Source: Streptomyces seoulensis
GTDB taxonomy: Bacteria; Actinomycetota; Actinomycetes; Streptomycetales; Streptomycetaceae
Assembly: GCA_013364255.1 (NCBI GenBank)
Contig: CP054936.1
Location: 7,086,353 to 7,150,352 of the forward strand
Direction of reading: 5' to 3'
DNA: 64,000 nt
Shown: piece after piece, positions 33,301-44,585 of the stretch
Layout: each line of letters begins with the position of its first letter
How positions within the stretch are numbered: the first letter of the stretch is position 1
Made by a program: the position numbers and the translations under genes
The notes under the pieces: generated by a model
Told to the model about the DNA's origin: nothing
Database searches by the model: none
Seen by the model: only the letters and a program-made list of their open reading frames with translations

Positions 33301-34251
33301 ATGACCCAGGCACCGACACCCACCGCGGACAGCGTCCGCCGACTGGTCCGCACCCTCCTCCGCGACGGCGCGGACACCGCGGCGGGCCCCGACGTCCGGC
33401 CCGCCGCCGAGGACGGCGGACCCTGGACCTGGTGGGTCGGCGACCGCCATGTGCTGCGCCTGGCCCCCGACCGCGAGGCATCCGTACGCCGGCTGCGCGA
33501 GCTGCGGCTGCGCGACCTGGCCCGCCCGCACCTGCCGGTGGCGGCGCCCGTCAGCGTCGCGCACGGCGAGTGGGCGCCCGGACTGACGTACACGCTGGAC
33601 GCCAGGATCGCCGGCGGCACGGCCGGCCGGCAGGTCTCCGCGCTGGGCGAGGACGACCTGGCCGGACTGCTCGCCGGGCTGCGCGAGGTGCCGCCGCGGC
33701 AGGCCGGGACGCTCGGCGTGCCGCGCACCGCGCCCCGCTCCCTGGAGGCGCTGCGCCGGATGGCCGCGCACGGAGCCGAACAGCTCGGCGCGGCCGACGA
33801 GTTCGATCCCGCGCGGATGGCCCAGCTCACCGGCCCCGCCGCGGCCCAGCTCGCCGCCCAGCCGAACACCGCGGTCCTCGTCCACCGCGCCCTCACCGCC
33901 GGTCACCTGGTGGTCGGCGCCGACGGCCGGGTGCGCGCCGTGCTCGGCTGGGGCGACGCGGTGATCGGCGACCCGGCCGAGGACATCGCCTCCCTCGCCC
34001 GCGCCGTCCGTTCCCCCGCCGCGGTGCGCGCCGCCACCCTCGCCGGCTACGGCGCCCGCCCCTGTCTGCGCGGCCTGTGGCTGGCCCGCTGCGACGCGGT
34101 GATCCGCCTCGCCCAAGGCCTCGAAGGCCGCAGCGACGCCCCGCTGCCGGTGCTGCGCGCCGAGCTGCGGCACGCCTGGGAGGCGATCCTGCTGGAACGG
34201 GTGACGGAGCTGCGCGACGAGGCCGCCGACGGCGCGGACGAGGAGCCGTAG
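33301..34251 (+). CDS. APH-fold pseudokinase (aminoglycoside phosphotransferase family, catalytic residues lost)
   Basis: 316 residues. The overall APH pattern is clear: WTWWVGDRHVLRLAP (N-lobe strand), LPVAAPVSVAHGEWAPGLTYTLDARIAGG, and a C-lobe helical end. The catalytic loop, normally HGDLxxxN, reads HRALTAGH (195-202), so both the catalytic Asp and the Asn are lost. The metal-binding IDWGDA reads LGWGDA (Asp to Gly216). Phosphotransfer therefore seems impossible; a binding or regulatory role is likelier. The frame is intact with normal Streptomyces codon use, so it is not a decaying gene. Probably co-transcribed with the M24 peptidase gene. Confidence 0.85.
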   Translation: MTQAPTPTADSVRRLVRTLLRDGADTAAGPDVRPAAEDGGPWTWWVGDRHVLRLAPDREASVRRLRELRLRDLARPHLPVAAPVSVAHGEWAPGLTYTLDARIAGGTAGRQVSALGEDDLAGLLAGLREVPPRQAGTLGVPRTAPRSLEALRRMAAHGAEQLGAADEFDPARMAQLTGPAAAQLAAQPNTAVLVHRALTAGHLVVGADGRVRAVLGWGDAVIGDPAEDIASLARAVRSPAAVRAATLAGYGARPCLRGLWLARCDAVIRLAQGLEGRSDAPLPVLRAELRHAWEAILLERVTELRDEAADGADEEP

Positions 34252-34253
34252 CC

Positions 34254-34279
34254 GCCCCGCGGCCACCGGACCGCGGGGC
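34254..34279. terminator. Bidirectional terminator between the pseudokinase gene and treZ
   Basis: GCCCCGCGG (34254-34262) pairs with CCGCGGGGC (34271-34279) across an 8-base loop, between convergent genes. Confidence 0.75.
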
Positions 34280-34299
34280 GCCGGGCACGAGCCGCCGCC

Positions 34300-36054
34300 T
34301 CAGCCCTGGAGCAGCACCACGCACGAGTGGCCGGGGACGTGCAGCACCCCGTCCGGGCCGGGCGGCGCCACCGGCTCCCACGCGGCCAGCACCCGGACCG
34401 GGTGGGAGCCCAGCGGGATCGCGGCCGGTTCCTCGCCGAGGTTCACCGCCACCCGCACGTCACCGCGCCGGAACGCCAGCCAACGGCCCTCCTCGTCGTG
34501 GGCGGCCTTCGTGTCCGCGAGGTCGGGGTCGGTGAGGTCGGGCTGCTCGCGCCGCAGCGCGGTCAGCCGCCGGTACCAGTCCAGCACCCGCGCGTGCGGC
34601 TCGCGCCCCGGCTCGCCCCAGTCCAGGCAGGAGCGGTCGCGGGTGGCCGGGTCCTGCGGATCGGGCACGTCCTCCTCGGCCCAGCCGTGCGCGGCGAACT
34701 CCCGCCGCCGGCCCCGGCGCACCGCCTCGGCCAGCTCCGGGTCGGTGTGGTCGGTGAAGTACTGCCACGGTGTGCCGGCCGCCCACTCCTCGCCCATGAA
34801 CAGCATCGGCGTGAACGGCGCCGTCAGCGTCAGCGCCGCCGCGCAGGCCAGCAGGCCGGGGGAGTCGGCGAGCAGCATGGACAGCCGGTCGCCCTGGGCC
34901 CGGTTGCCGATCTGGTCGTGGGTCTGGCTGTAGCCGAGCAGCCGGTGCCCGGCCACCCGGCCGCGGTCCAGCGGCCGGCCGTGCCGCCGGCCCCGGAAGC
35001 TGGAGTAGGTGCCGTCGTGGAAGTAGCCGCCGGTCAGCGTCTTGGCGAGGGCGGCGAGCGGGGCCCGCGCGAAGTCGGCGTAGTAGCCCTGGGCCTCGCC
35101 GGTGAGGGCGGTGTGCAGGGCGTGGTGGAAGTCGTCGTTCCACTGGGCGTGCAGACCGAGGCCGCCCTCGGCGCGCGCGGTGACCAGCCGGGGGTCGTTC
35201 AGGTCGGACTCGGCGATCAGGAACAGCGGCCGGCCGAGAGTCGCGGCGAGCGCGTCCACCGCCCCGGACAGCTCCTCCAGGAAGTGGCAGGCGCGCGTGT
35301 CCACCAGCGCGTGCACCGCGTCCAGGCGCAGCCCGTCGATCCGGTAGTCGCGCAGCCAGGCCAGCGCGCTGCCGACCAGGAAGTCGCGCACCTCGTCCGA
35401 GCCGGGCGCGTCCAGGTTGACGGCCGAGCCCCACGGCGTGTGGTGCGTGTCGGTGAAGTACGGCCCGAACGACGGCAGGTGGTTGCCCGAGGGGCCCAGG
35501 TGGTTGTGCACCACGTCCAGCACCACGCCCAGGCCCAGTTCGTGGGCCCGGTCCACGAACCGCTTCAGGCCCTCCGGGCCGCCGTACGGCTCGTGCACCG
35601 CCCACAGCGAGACCCCGTCGTACCCCCATCCGTTCGTGCCGGGGAAGGGGCACACGGGCATCAACTCCACGTGGGTGACGCCCAGTTCCACCAGGTGTTC
35701 GAGGCGTGCGGCCGCCGCGTCGAAGGTGCCCTCGGGCGTGTACGTGCCCACGTGCAGCTCGTAGAGCACCGCGCCCGGCAGCGCGCGCCCGGCCCACTCG
35801 TCGGTGCGCCACGCGTAGCGCGCCTGGTCGACGACGGCGCTGAGCCCGTCCGGGCCGTCCGGCTGCCGCCGCGAGCGCGGGTCGGGCAGCGTCGCGCCGC
35901 CGTCCAGCGCGAACCCGTACCGCGAGCCGTCCCGCCCCTCCGCCTCGCCGGACCACCAGCCCGCGCGGTCCGGATCGCGCGCCAACGCGCGCGTGGCGCC
36001 GTCGCACTGGAGCGTCACTTGGCCGGCCTGCGGTGCCCACACCTCGAACTGCAC
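34300..36054 (-). CDS. treZ: Malto-oligosyltrehalose trehalohydrolase
   Basis: 584 residues from GTG 36054 (GAAGGGG upstream). Releases trehalose from the malto-oligosyltrehalose made by TreY. An N-terminal carbohydrate-binding domain (FEVWAPQAGQVTLQ) precedes a GH13 barrel: VLYELHVGTYTPEGTFD, VELMPVCPFPGTNGWGYDGV, DVVHNHLGPSGNHL, GLRLDAVHAL (nucleophile Asp), LIAESDLNDP (acid Glu), QTHDQIGNR (His-Asp) and FMGEEW. The order matches TreZ. treY lies 2.3 kb downstream on the same strand, with the M14 gene between. Confidence 0.96.
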   Translation of the reverse strand: MQFEVWAPQAGQVTLQCDGATRALARDPDRAGWWSGEAEGRDGSRYGFALDGGATLPDPRSRRQPDGPDGLSAVVDQARYAWRTDEWAGRALPGAVLYELHVGTYTPEGTFDAAAARLEHLVELGVTHVELMPVCPFPGTNGWGYDGVSLWAVHEPYGGPEGLKRFVDRAHELGLGVVLDVVHNHLGPSGNHLPSFGPYFTDTHHTPWGSAVNLDAPGSDEVRDFLVGSALAWLRDYRIDGLRLDAVHALVDTRACHFLEELSGAVDALAATLGRPLFLIAESDLNDPRLVTARAEGGLGLHAQWNDDFHHALHTALTGEAQGYYADFARAPLAALAKTLTGGYFHDGTYSSFRGRRHGRPLDRGRVAGHRLLGYSQTHDQIGNRAQGDRLSMLLADSPGLLACAAALTLTAPFTPMLFMGEEWAAGTPWQYFTDHTDPELAEAVRRGRRREFAAHGWAEEDVPDPQDPATRDRSCLDWGEPGREPHARVLDWYRRLTALRREQPDLTDPDLADTKAAHDEEGRWLAFRRGDVRVAVNLGEEPAAIPLGSHPVRVLAAWEPVAPPGPDGVLHVPGHSCVVLLQG

Positions 36055-36306
36055 GGACGGTTCCCCTTCGTCTGCTCACCGTGACGTAGCCCGTCCATGG
36101 TGCGCCAAACGAGATCAATCCGCTTCTGAATCCGCCCTTTTACGGCGGGTGTCGCCGGTTCCGCCCGACGCCGGTCCCTTTCCGTTCATTCCGGGCACAC
36201 CGTCCGGCCGCCCGCCCGGCGCAAACTGACCGGGCGTCACGCGCGGGTGCTCCCGTTCGAGTGACCGGGGCTGGGGAGCGCGGGCCGTCGTGCCGATACC
36301 TCGGGC

Positions 36307-36864
36307 ATGAATCACTTCACCAGGACCACGGCCCTGCTGGGGCGCGGCGCGCTCGCGGCGGCCGCCGCCCTGCTCACGGCGACGCTCCCGGCCCAGGCCG
36401 CCCAGGCCGCCGCCCAGCCCACTCCGGCCACTCAGCCCGCCCACTCCGCCCACTCCGCCCACTCCAGCCACTTCACCCCGGCCGTCCGGACCGTCCCGGC
36501 CGTCCGGTCCGACCAGGAGACGCGGCCGCACCCCCGGCACACCGTCGACCAGAGCGACTGGCTCTACCTCACGGTCGGCCACGGCGACGACGCCCGCACC
36601 GGCGACAGCCGCGGCGCCCTGCTGCGCTGCGATCCGCCCCAGGGCCACCCGCACGCCGCCGCGGCCTGTGCCCAGATCCGCTCGGCCCACGGCGACATCC
36701 GCGTCATCCCGCACAAGGAGGTGTTCTGCTCGATGATCTACGCCCCGGTGACCGTCCAGGCCCGCGGCCAGTGGCAGGGGCGCGCCATCGACTACACGGA
36801 GACCTTCCCCAACGCGTGCGTGATGAGGGCCCGCACGGGAGACGTGTTCGCGCTCGACCAGTGA
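36307..36864 (+). CDS. Subtilisin inhibitor-like (SSI family) secreted protein
   Basis: 185 residues. Signal peptide to about residue 34, then a His/Ser/Ala/Thr-rich linker with repeated AHS units to about residue 78, then the SSI domain: LYLTVGHGDDARTGDSRGALLRCDPPQGHPHAAAAC, EVFCSMIYAPVTVQARGQWQGR and NACVMRARTGDVFALDQ. All four Cys for the two disulfides are present. By alignment the reactive P1-P1' pair is Met-Ile in CSMIY, the same P1 as classical SSI. Inhibits extracellular subtilisin-like proteases, often during sporulation. Typical SSI precursors are about 140 residues; the excess is the linker. Confidence 0.9.
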   Translation: MNHFTRTTALLGRGALAAAAALLTATLPAQAAQAAAQPTPATQPAHSAHSAHSSHFTPAVRTVPAVRSDQETRPHPRHTVDQSDWLYLTVGHGDDARTGDSRGALLRCDPPQGHPHAAAACAQIRSAHGDIRVIPHKEVFCSMIYAPVTVQARGQWQGRAIDYTETFPNACVMRARTGDVFALDQ

Positions 36865-36970
36865 CCTCTCGCACCGGTGTCCGGGCAGGTGAGCGCGCCC
36901 GGACGCCGGTCGGAGAAGGCCCGGGAAGACCCGAGGAAATCAGCCTCCGGCCAAGCGGAGGATCGTTTCA

Positions 36971-38269
36971 TCAGATCATCAGTTCGCGGGCGTGATGGGC
37001 CGCCGCCAGGACCGTACGGCTCTGGTGCTCGACCTGATGGGCCACGGGCACCCAGCGGGCCCGGAACCGCGCCGCGAAGGCCGCGCTCCAGGCCGCCACC
37101 AGGCGCTCCAGCTCGGGCACGGCGGGATCGCCGGCCTCCCGCAGCACCCGCAGCAGCATCGCCGCCGCCCGCAGCGGCAGCCGGCGGCCGAACGCGTCCA
37201 CGCTGCCGACGTACGACATCGTCGTCTCGGCGGGCGGCACGCGCACCCAGTCCGCGGCCAGCCCCGGCACCAGACCCAGCCCCCACCGCGCCGCCCGCAG
37301 CAGCGGCCCCTCGGGGCCGTCCAGCCGGGGCAGCGCGGCGGCGAGCACCGCCTCCACCCGCCCCGCGTCCCGCAGCAGCCGGTCCGCGAGACGCCGTTGC
37401 GCGCCGGCCGGGTCGGGGTGCGGGACCGGATCGTCGACCAGGTCGCTGGCCCACATCGGCACCTCCACCACCGCGGTCATCCCGCCGTGCCGGTGCGCCG
37501 CGTACCAGGTGCTGTGCCGCGCGTCGTCCGGCAGGCTCGGATACGCCGGGTCCGTGCCCGGCGCCGGCATCACCCGCACCCCGGGGCCGGAGACCGGCCA
37601 GCCCGCGGCGTCGCAGGCGCCCGTCTCCACCGGGATGTGCAGCTCGGCCGCCGACTTGCGAAACGGCTCGGCGAGGCCGGGCACGTCCCGGGTCAGCTGC
37701 ACCCAGCTGCCGCCCAGCTCGGTGCCGTGCAGCGACACCTGGAGGTAGGGCCGCACCGCGTCCACGACGCCGATCAGCGCGCGCGTCTCGGGCGGTTGCA
37801 GCTCGGGCGGCAGCACGGAGGGCGACCACTCCGGCTGCTCGGGGCCGGCGGGCCGGAAGAAGCCGAGATGGTAGTCGAAGAGGGTGCGCGGGGCCGGCGT
37901 CACGTGCAGGCGCGCGCCGTCCGGGTCGGCGCACAGCAGGAAGTGCCAGGAGACGCCGGCCCGCAGCCGGTGGTCGGCCACCACCCGGCGCACCAGGGCG
38001 AGCAGGGTGGCGCCGCCGGTCGGCTCGTTGGCGTGGGCGCCGGCGACGACCAGCACGGCCCGCCGGGCGCGCCCGACGGACAGCAGGTGCAGCGGCCGGC
38101 CCGCGCGGGAGGCGCCGACCTCCGCAAGGCCGCACAGCCGCGGGCGGCGCGCGGCCAGTTCCCGAACCGAGGAGACCAGTTCGGGAACGCTGGGGTAGCG
38201 CGGCTCCGGCAGCAGACTCACCCCCGTACTCGTCCGCCAGGCTTCGCCTTCGCAGTACCCCACGGACAC
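36971..38269 (-). CDS. M14 family zinc carboxypeptidase-like protein
   Basis: 432 residues from GTG 38269; no strong ribosome site, GTG 38221 is an alternative. Peptidase family M14: GASRAGRPLHLLSVG, zinc ligands in AGAHANEPTGG (HxxE) and the later His in VSLHGTELGG, and a catalytic Glu candidate in AVVEVPMWASD. No signal peptide, so probably cytoplasmic. The last 150 residues are helical and unassigned. The substrate could be a peptide or a peptidoglycan fragment. It lies between the trehalose genes but has no evident link with them. Confidence 0.85.
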   Translation of the reverse strand: MSVGYCEGEAWRTSTGVSLLPEPRYPSVPELVSSVRELAARRPRLCGLAEVGASRAGRPLHLLSVGRARRAVLVVAGAHANEPTGGATLLALVRRVVADHRLRAGVSWHFLLCADPDGARLHVTPAPRTLFDYHLGFFRPAGPEQPEWSPSVLPPELQPPETRALIGVVDAVRPYLQVSLHGTELGGSWVQLTRDVPGLAEPFRKSAAELHIPVETGACDAAGWPVSGPGVRVMPAPGTDPAYPSLPDDARHSTWYAAHRHGGMTAVVEVPMWASDLVDDPVPHPDPAGAQRRLADRLLRDAGRVEAVLAAALPRLDGPEGPLLRAARWGLGLVPGLAADWVRVPPAETTMSYVGSVDAFGRRLPLRAAAMLLRVLREAGDPAVPELERLVAAWSAAFAARFRARWVPVAHQVEHQSRTVLAAAHHARELMI

Positions 38270-38284
38270 GGACGGCTGTCAAGA

Positions 38285-38348
38285 ACACCCAGCCGCCCGG
38301 ACACCCGGCCGCCCGGACACCCGGCCGACTGAACACCCGGCCGCCCGA
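38285..38348. repeat. Four tandem 16-bp repeats between treY and the M14 gene
   Basis: Units at 38285, 38301, 38317 and 38333, each close to ACACCCGGCCGCCCGG. They occupy the space between the treY stop (38365) and the M14 start (38269) and may explain why the M14 gene has no normal ribosome site. Confidence 0.88.
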
Positions 38349-38364
38349 TCCCGCCCGGAACCGC

Positions 38365-40731
38365 TCACCGCGCCCCGGACGGTTCCGCCACCCGCTCCAG
38401 CAGTGCCACCGGCAGCCGCGCGAACAGCTCGTCCGCGCGCACCCGCCCCTCGAACACGCGTCCCGGCGTCAGCGCGTCGGCCCACCGGCCGGGCGGCAGC
38501 GGCAGCCGCGTCTCCCGCCAGCCGCCCGCCTCCGCCAGCCGTAGCGACAGCCGGGTCACGGCCGTCAGCGCCTGCCCGGAGCGGGTGAACGCCACGCAGT
38601 GCCCCGCCGCCGGCCCCTCCGCCGCCAGCGGCGCGTACGTCGCCTCCGTGCCGAAGACCTCCGGCCGGCGGGCGCGCAGCCGCAGCGCCGCCGCCGTCAC
38701 CGCGCCCTTGTCGCCCGGATCGAGCGGCGGGAAGTGCGCGGGGCGGCGGTTGTCCGGGTCCACCAGGGCCCGGTACTCGGCCTCCGTGCCCTGGTAGACG
38801 TCGGGCACGCCCGGCATCGTCAGGTGCGTCAGGGCGGTGCCGAGGACGTTGGCCCGGATGTGCGGCTCCAGCGCCTGCCGGAAGGCGGCCACCGGTTCGC
38901 CCGGCGCCCCGCACGGCCCCTCGGCGACGAACCGCTCGACGGCCTCCTCGTACGACGGCTCCTGCTCCGTCCAGCTCGTGTGCAGGCCCGCCTCGCGCAC
39001 ATGCTTGAGCAGCGCCTCGCGCACCCGCCCCGCCGTCGCCGGGCCGAGCCCGAAGACCGTCTGCCAGGCCGCCCACGCCAGCTGTCCGTCGGGCGCCGGC
39101 GCGGCGGCGCCGGACGCCCCGGCCAGCACCTCGGCCCACTGCCGCGGGCACTCGGTCAGCACCGCGAGGGCCGCCCGCACGTCGGCGCTGCGCTTGGTGT
39201 CGTGCGTGGAGACCACCGTCCCGGTGGCGGGCCAGTCGCGCTGCACGCGGGCGCAGTACGCGTGGAAGTCCTGCGGGTCGAGCGCCGGACGCCCGGGTTC
39301 GCCGCCGACCTCGTTGGCCGCCATCAGCGGCACGTAGCGGTAGTAGGCGGTGTCCTCCACGGACTTGGCGCGCAGCGCCGAGGCGGTCTGCGCGAAGCGG
39401 GTGCGGAACTCGACGGCGTCCGGTCCGGTGCCGGCCCGGCCCAGCACCAGATCGCGCACGACGTCCACCGCCTCGCCCTCCTCGGGCACCGCGAAGGCGA
39501 GCCGGGCCTCGGCCGCCGCCTCCTCGGTGACCACGCCGGAGGCGTCCACGGAGGCGTAGGGCCGGTACACCTCCAGGCGGACCAGCAGTTCGCGCAGCGC
39601 GGTGCGCAGCGCCCAGGGCGCGCGGTCGCGCAGCGCGGGGTCCGGGGAGGCGGCGCACACCCGGTGCGCCGCGCGGGTCAGCCGGTCCGTCTCGGCGGCC
39701 AGCTCGTGCGTGATCACCTCGTACGCCGCCTGCCGCGCCGTCGCCGCCCAGTCGCCGCCCCGGTCGGTCCGCGGGGCGGCGAACCGCCGGTACTCGGCGA
39801 GGAGTCCGGCGGCGCCCTCCGGGTCGGTGAACAGGCCGTCGACGTGGCGCAGCGCGTCGTAGCCGGTGGTGCCGGCCACCGGCCAGGCGCCGGGGAGGTG
39901 CTCGCCGTCGGAGAGGATCTTCTCCAGCACGGTCCACCGGCCGCCGCTCGCCGTGTGCAGCCGGTCCAGGTAGCCGTCCGGGTCGGCGAGGCCGTCGGGG
40001 TGGTCGACGCGCAGGCCGTCCACCACGCCCTCGGCGAGCAACTGGAGGATCTTGGCGTGGGTCGCCTCGAACACCTCCGGGTCCTCCACCCGCACCCCGA
40101 TCAGCTCGGAGATGCTGAAGAAGCGCCGGTAGTTCAGCTCGGTGCGGGCCAGCCGCCACCACCCCAGGCGGTACCACTGGGCCTCCAGCAACTCGGGCAG
40201 CGGCAGCTTCCGCGTCCCGGCGCGCAGCGGGAAGACGTGGTCGTAGTAGCGCAGGACGTCGCCGTCCACCCGCAGCTCGCCGATCTCCTTGCCGACCGGC
40301 CGGCCGAGCACCGGCAGCAGCACCTTGCCGCCCTGGGCCTCCCAGTCGATGTCGAACCAGCGCGCGTACGGCGACCCGGGGCCCTCGCGCAGCACCTCCC
40401 ACAGGGCACGGTTGTGCCGCGGCGCCACCGCCATGTGGTTGGGGACGATGTCCACGACCAGGCCGAGCCCGTGCTCGCGCGCGGTGCGCGACAGCGCCCG
40501 CAGTCCCTCCTCGCCGCCGAGCTCGTCGCGCACGCGCGCGTGGTCGACGACGTCGTAGCCGTGCGGGGAGCCGGGCACGGCCTGAAGGACGGGGGACAGG
40601 TGCAGGTGCGAGACGCCGAGCGAGGCCAGGTACGGCACCGCGGCGGCGGCGGCCGCGAACGGGAACTCGGGCTGGAGCTGGAGCCGGTAGGTGGCCGTGG
40701 GCACGACGGGTGCGGTGCGCTCGGGTGTCAT
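38365..40731 (-). CDS. treY: Malto-oligosyltrehalose synthase
   Basis: 788 residues from ATG 40731; the ribosome site is weak. Intramolecular transglycosidase that turns the reducing end of maltodextrin into a trehalose unit. GH13 motifs: ATYRLQLQPEFPF at the start, SHLHLSPVLQAVPGSPHGYDV, VVDIVPNHMAV, LRVDHPDGLADPDGYL (nucleophile Asp), VLEKILSDGEHLP (acid Glu) and STHDTKRSADVRARL-like STHDTKRS. Length is normal for TreY. Works with TreZ, encoded 2.3 kb further downstream. Confidence 0.96.
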   Translation of the reverse strand: MTPERTAPVVPTATYRLQLQPEFPFAAAAAAVPYLASLGVSHLHLSPVLQAVPGSPHGYDVVDHARVRDELGGEEGLRALSRTAREHGLGLVVDIVPNHMAVAPRHNRALWEVLREGPGSPYARWFDIDWEAQGGKVLLPVLGRPVGKEIGELRVDGDVLRYYDHVFPLRAGTRKLPLPELLEAQWYRLGWWRLARTELNYRRFFSISELIGVRVEDPEVFEATHAKILQLLAEGVVDGLRVDHPDGLADPDGYLDRLHTASGGRWTVLEKILSDGEHLPGAWPVAGTTGYDALRHVDGLFTDPEGAAGLLAEYRRFAAPRTDRGGDWAATARQAAYEVITHELAAETDRLTRAAHRVCAASPDPALRDRAPWALRTALRELLVRLEVYRPYASVDASGVVTEEAAAEARLAFAVPEEGEAVDVVRDLVLGRAGTGPDAVEFRTRFAQTASALRAKSVEDTAYYRYVPLMAANEVGGEPGRPALDPQDFHAYCARVQRDWPATGTVVSTHDTKRSADVRAALAVLTECPRQWAEVLAGASGAAAPAPDGQLAWAAWQTVFGLGPATAGRVREALLKHVREAGLHTSWTEQEPSYEEAVERFVAEGPCGAPGEPVAAFRQALEPHIRANVLGTALTHLTMPGVPDVYQGTEAEYRALVDPDNRRPAHFPPLDPGDKGAVTAAALRLRARRPEVFGTEATYAPLAAEGPAAGHCVAFTRSGQALTAVTRLSLRLAEAGGWRETRLPLPPGRWADALTPGRVFEGRVRADELFARLPVALLERVAEPSGAR

Positions 40732-40824
40732 GGAGAGCTACGTACCCGCCCGGCCGCCTTTCGTGCCGCCCGCGGCACCGCTCGGGTGGACCTGGTGGCC
40801 CACCCGGGCGGGCGACGAACCGAA

Positions 40825-40842
40825 TTCACCTGAACGGGTGAA
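40825..40842. promoter_or_regulatory. Dyad TTCACC-N6-GGTGAA between glgX and treY
   Basis: Perfect 6-bp arms (40825-40830 and 40837-40842), 12 bp beyond the glgX stop and about 95 bp before treY. Could be an operator for treY or part of a glgX terminator. Confidence 0.4.
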
Positions 40843-40853
40843 ATCGGGGAGGG

Positions 40854-42971
<2,118 letters not shown>

Positions 42972-43167
42972 GGACACGACTCTTTCAGGTGAGCGGCGCC
43001 GGGGGTGGCGCCTTGGCCCCGAGTGTCCCCGAAAGTGAGAGCGCCACCTATGACTTCGCCCGGGTGCGTCGCCGGGCGGCGGCCGTGCACCGTCACCGGG
43101 GCCGTGCCGTCAACGCTATGAATATCCTCACTCCGCCCGGGCACGCCTACCAGAACGGAGGTAAACC

Positions 43168-44520
43168 GTGGGGAAGTTGAGAAAGGAGCGGCCCATCCGG
43201 CTGCATCCCGGACCGCTCCCGGAGTACCCTTCCTTGATCGTTGGGACGGGGATGCTCGGGGGAGCGGAAGGCGGTGCGCGGGTGGGCTCGGGAGGCCTGG
43301 AGCTGCCCCCTGGTGACGAGGGTCACGAGGGGAACTCCACAGACGTCCCGCCCGGAGCGGTGTCCCTGGCCCGGCCGATGGACGCCGGCGCCATCGGCCC
43401 GGAGCTGGACTGGGACGCCGACGCCTGGCGCGAGGTGCGCACCCGCGCCCAGCGGGCCGGCCGGGCCTACATCTGGCTGAATCTGGTCGAACAACGGCTG
43501 CGCGCCGTCGTCGCCGCCGTGCTGCGGCCCGTCTACGAACCCGTCCACGGCGAGGACTGGGTGGTCGCCGCGGCCGGCCCGGCCGGCCAGGAGTGGGCCC
43601 AGCGCGCGGTCGCCGTCCGCGAGGTCAGCCGCCGCAAGGGCTATCTGCTCGACCCGGCCGACGACCATGTCATCAGCTTCCTCACCCTGCCCCAGCTGCG
43701 CGAGCTGATGGTGCAGCACTGGCCGTGCTTCGAGCCGTACCTCGACGACCGCCGGGACGTCGAACTCGCCCTGGACGAACTGGAGGTGACGCGCAACGTC
43801 GTCTCCCGCAACCGGGCCCTGTCCGAGGCGGTGCTCGCCCAGGCCGAACGCGCCTCCGCGCGCCTGCTGGAGATCCTCGGCGCCGGCGGCGACGTGCCCT
43901 CCGCCCGGCGGCTGCCGGTCGACGCGGTGGAGGACCTGATCGGCGACCGGTACGCCGACGTGGTCGCCGTCCACTCCGACCGGGTGCGGCTGCTGCGCCG
44001 GTTCCCGGCCGAGGACATCTTCGGCAGCGCCCGCCGACTGGACGCCATCGGCATCGGCCTCAACCTGCTCGTGCAGAACTTCTCCGGCCGCCGCCTGGTG
44101 CGGCTGGCCGAGTCCGGCTGCCGGGTGCGGCTGCTCTTCCTCAACCCGGCCTCCAGCGCGGTCAAGCGGCGCGAGCGCGAACTCGGGCTCAAGCGCGGCG
44201 AGCTGAGCCGCTCGGTGGAGATGAACATCCTGCACATGCGCCGGGTGCGGGCCCGGCTGCGCGACCCGGGCGCCTTCGAGATCCAGGTCTACGACGAGAC
44301 GCCGCGCGTCTCGGCCTACCTGGTGGACGGCGACGGCGCGGACGGCGTCGCGGTGACCCAGTCCTATCTGCGGCGCAGCCGGGGCATGGAGGCGCCGGTG
44401 TTCGTCCTGCGCAACGGCAGCAGGGTGGTCAAGCCGGGCGAGGTCGACGAGGGCGGCCTCTTCGCCGCCTACCGCGAGGAGTTCGAGACCATGTGGGTTG
44501 ATTCAAGACCCGTGTCCTGA
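43168..44520 (+). CDS. SAV2148 family HEPN domain-containing protein
   Basis: 450 residues from GTG 43168, which has GGAGG seven bases upstream. Many annotated relatives begin at a Val equal to GTG 43282 here (VGSGGLELPPGD), with a poorer ribosome site, so the first 38 residues are uncertain. The body is strongly conserved as I remember the family: AYIWLNLVEQRLRAVV, LTLPQLRELMVQHWPCFEPYL, VTRNVVSRNRALSEAVLAQAERASARLLE and FSGRRLVRLAESGCRVRLLFLNP. HEPN proteins are often RNases or nucleotide-binding; the C-terminal part resembles a regulatory region. Divergent from glgX; no toxin-antitoxin partner is adjacent. Confidence 0.85.
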   Translation: MGKLRKERPIRLHPGPLPEYPSLIVGTGMLGGAEGGARVGSGGLELPPGDEGHEGNSTDVPPGAVSLARPMDAGAIGPELDWDADAWREVRTRAQRAGRAYIWLNLVEQRLRAVVAAVLRPVYEPVHGEDWVVAAAGPAGQEWAQRAVAVREVSRRKGYLLDPADDHVISFLTLPQLRELMVQHWPCFEPYLDDRRDVELALDELEVTRNVVSRNRALSEAVLAQAERASARLLEILGAGGDVPSARRLPVDAVEDLIGDRYADVVAVHSDRVRLLRRFPAEDIFGSARRLDAIGIGLNLLVQNFSGRRLVRLAESGCRVRLLFLNPASSAVKRRERELGLKRGELSRSVEMNILHMRRVRARLRDPGAFEIQVYDETPRVSAYLVDGDGADGVAVTQSYLRRSRGMEAPVFVLRNGSRVVKPGEVDEGGLFAAYREEFETMWVDSRPVS

Positions 44521-44585
44521 AGTGCCCGCGATGTCCGGCCGCGCGAGGTCGCGGGGCGGACGGCGAGCGGACGGCGGGCGGCTGA

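Noticed and set aside
40825..40842. PHO box between glgX and treY
   Set aside because: TTCACC half-sites are present but inverted, whereas the PHO box needs direct 11-bp units. Kept only as an unassigned dyad.
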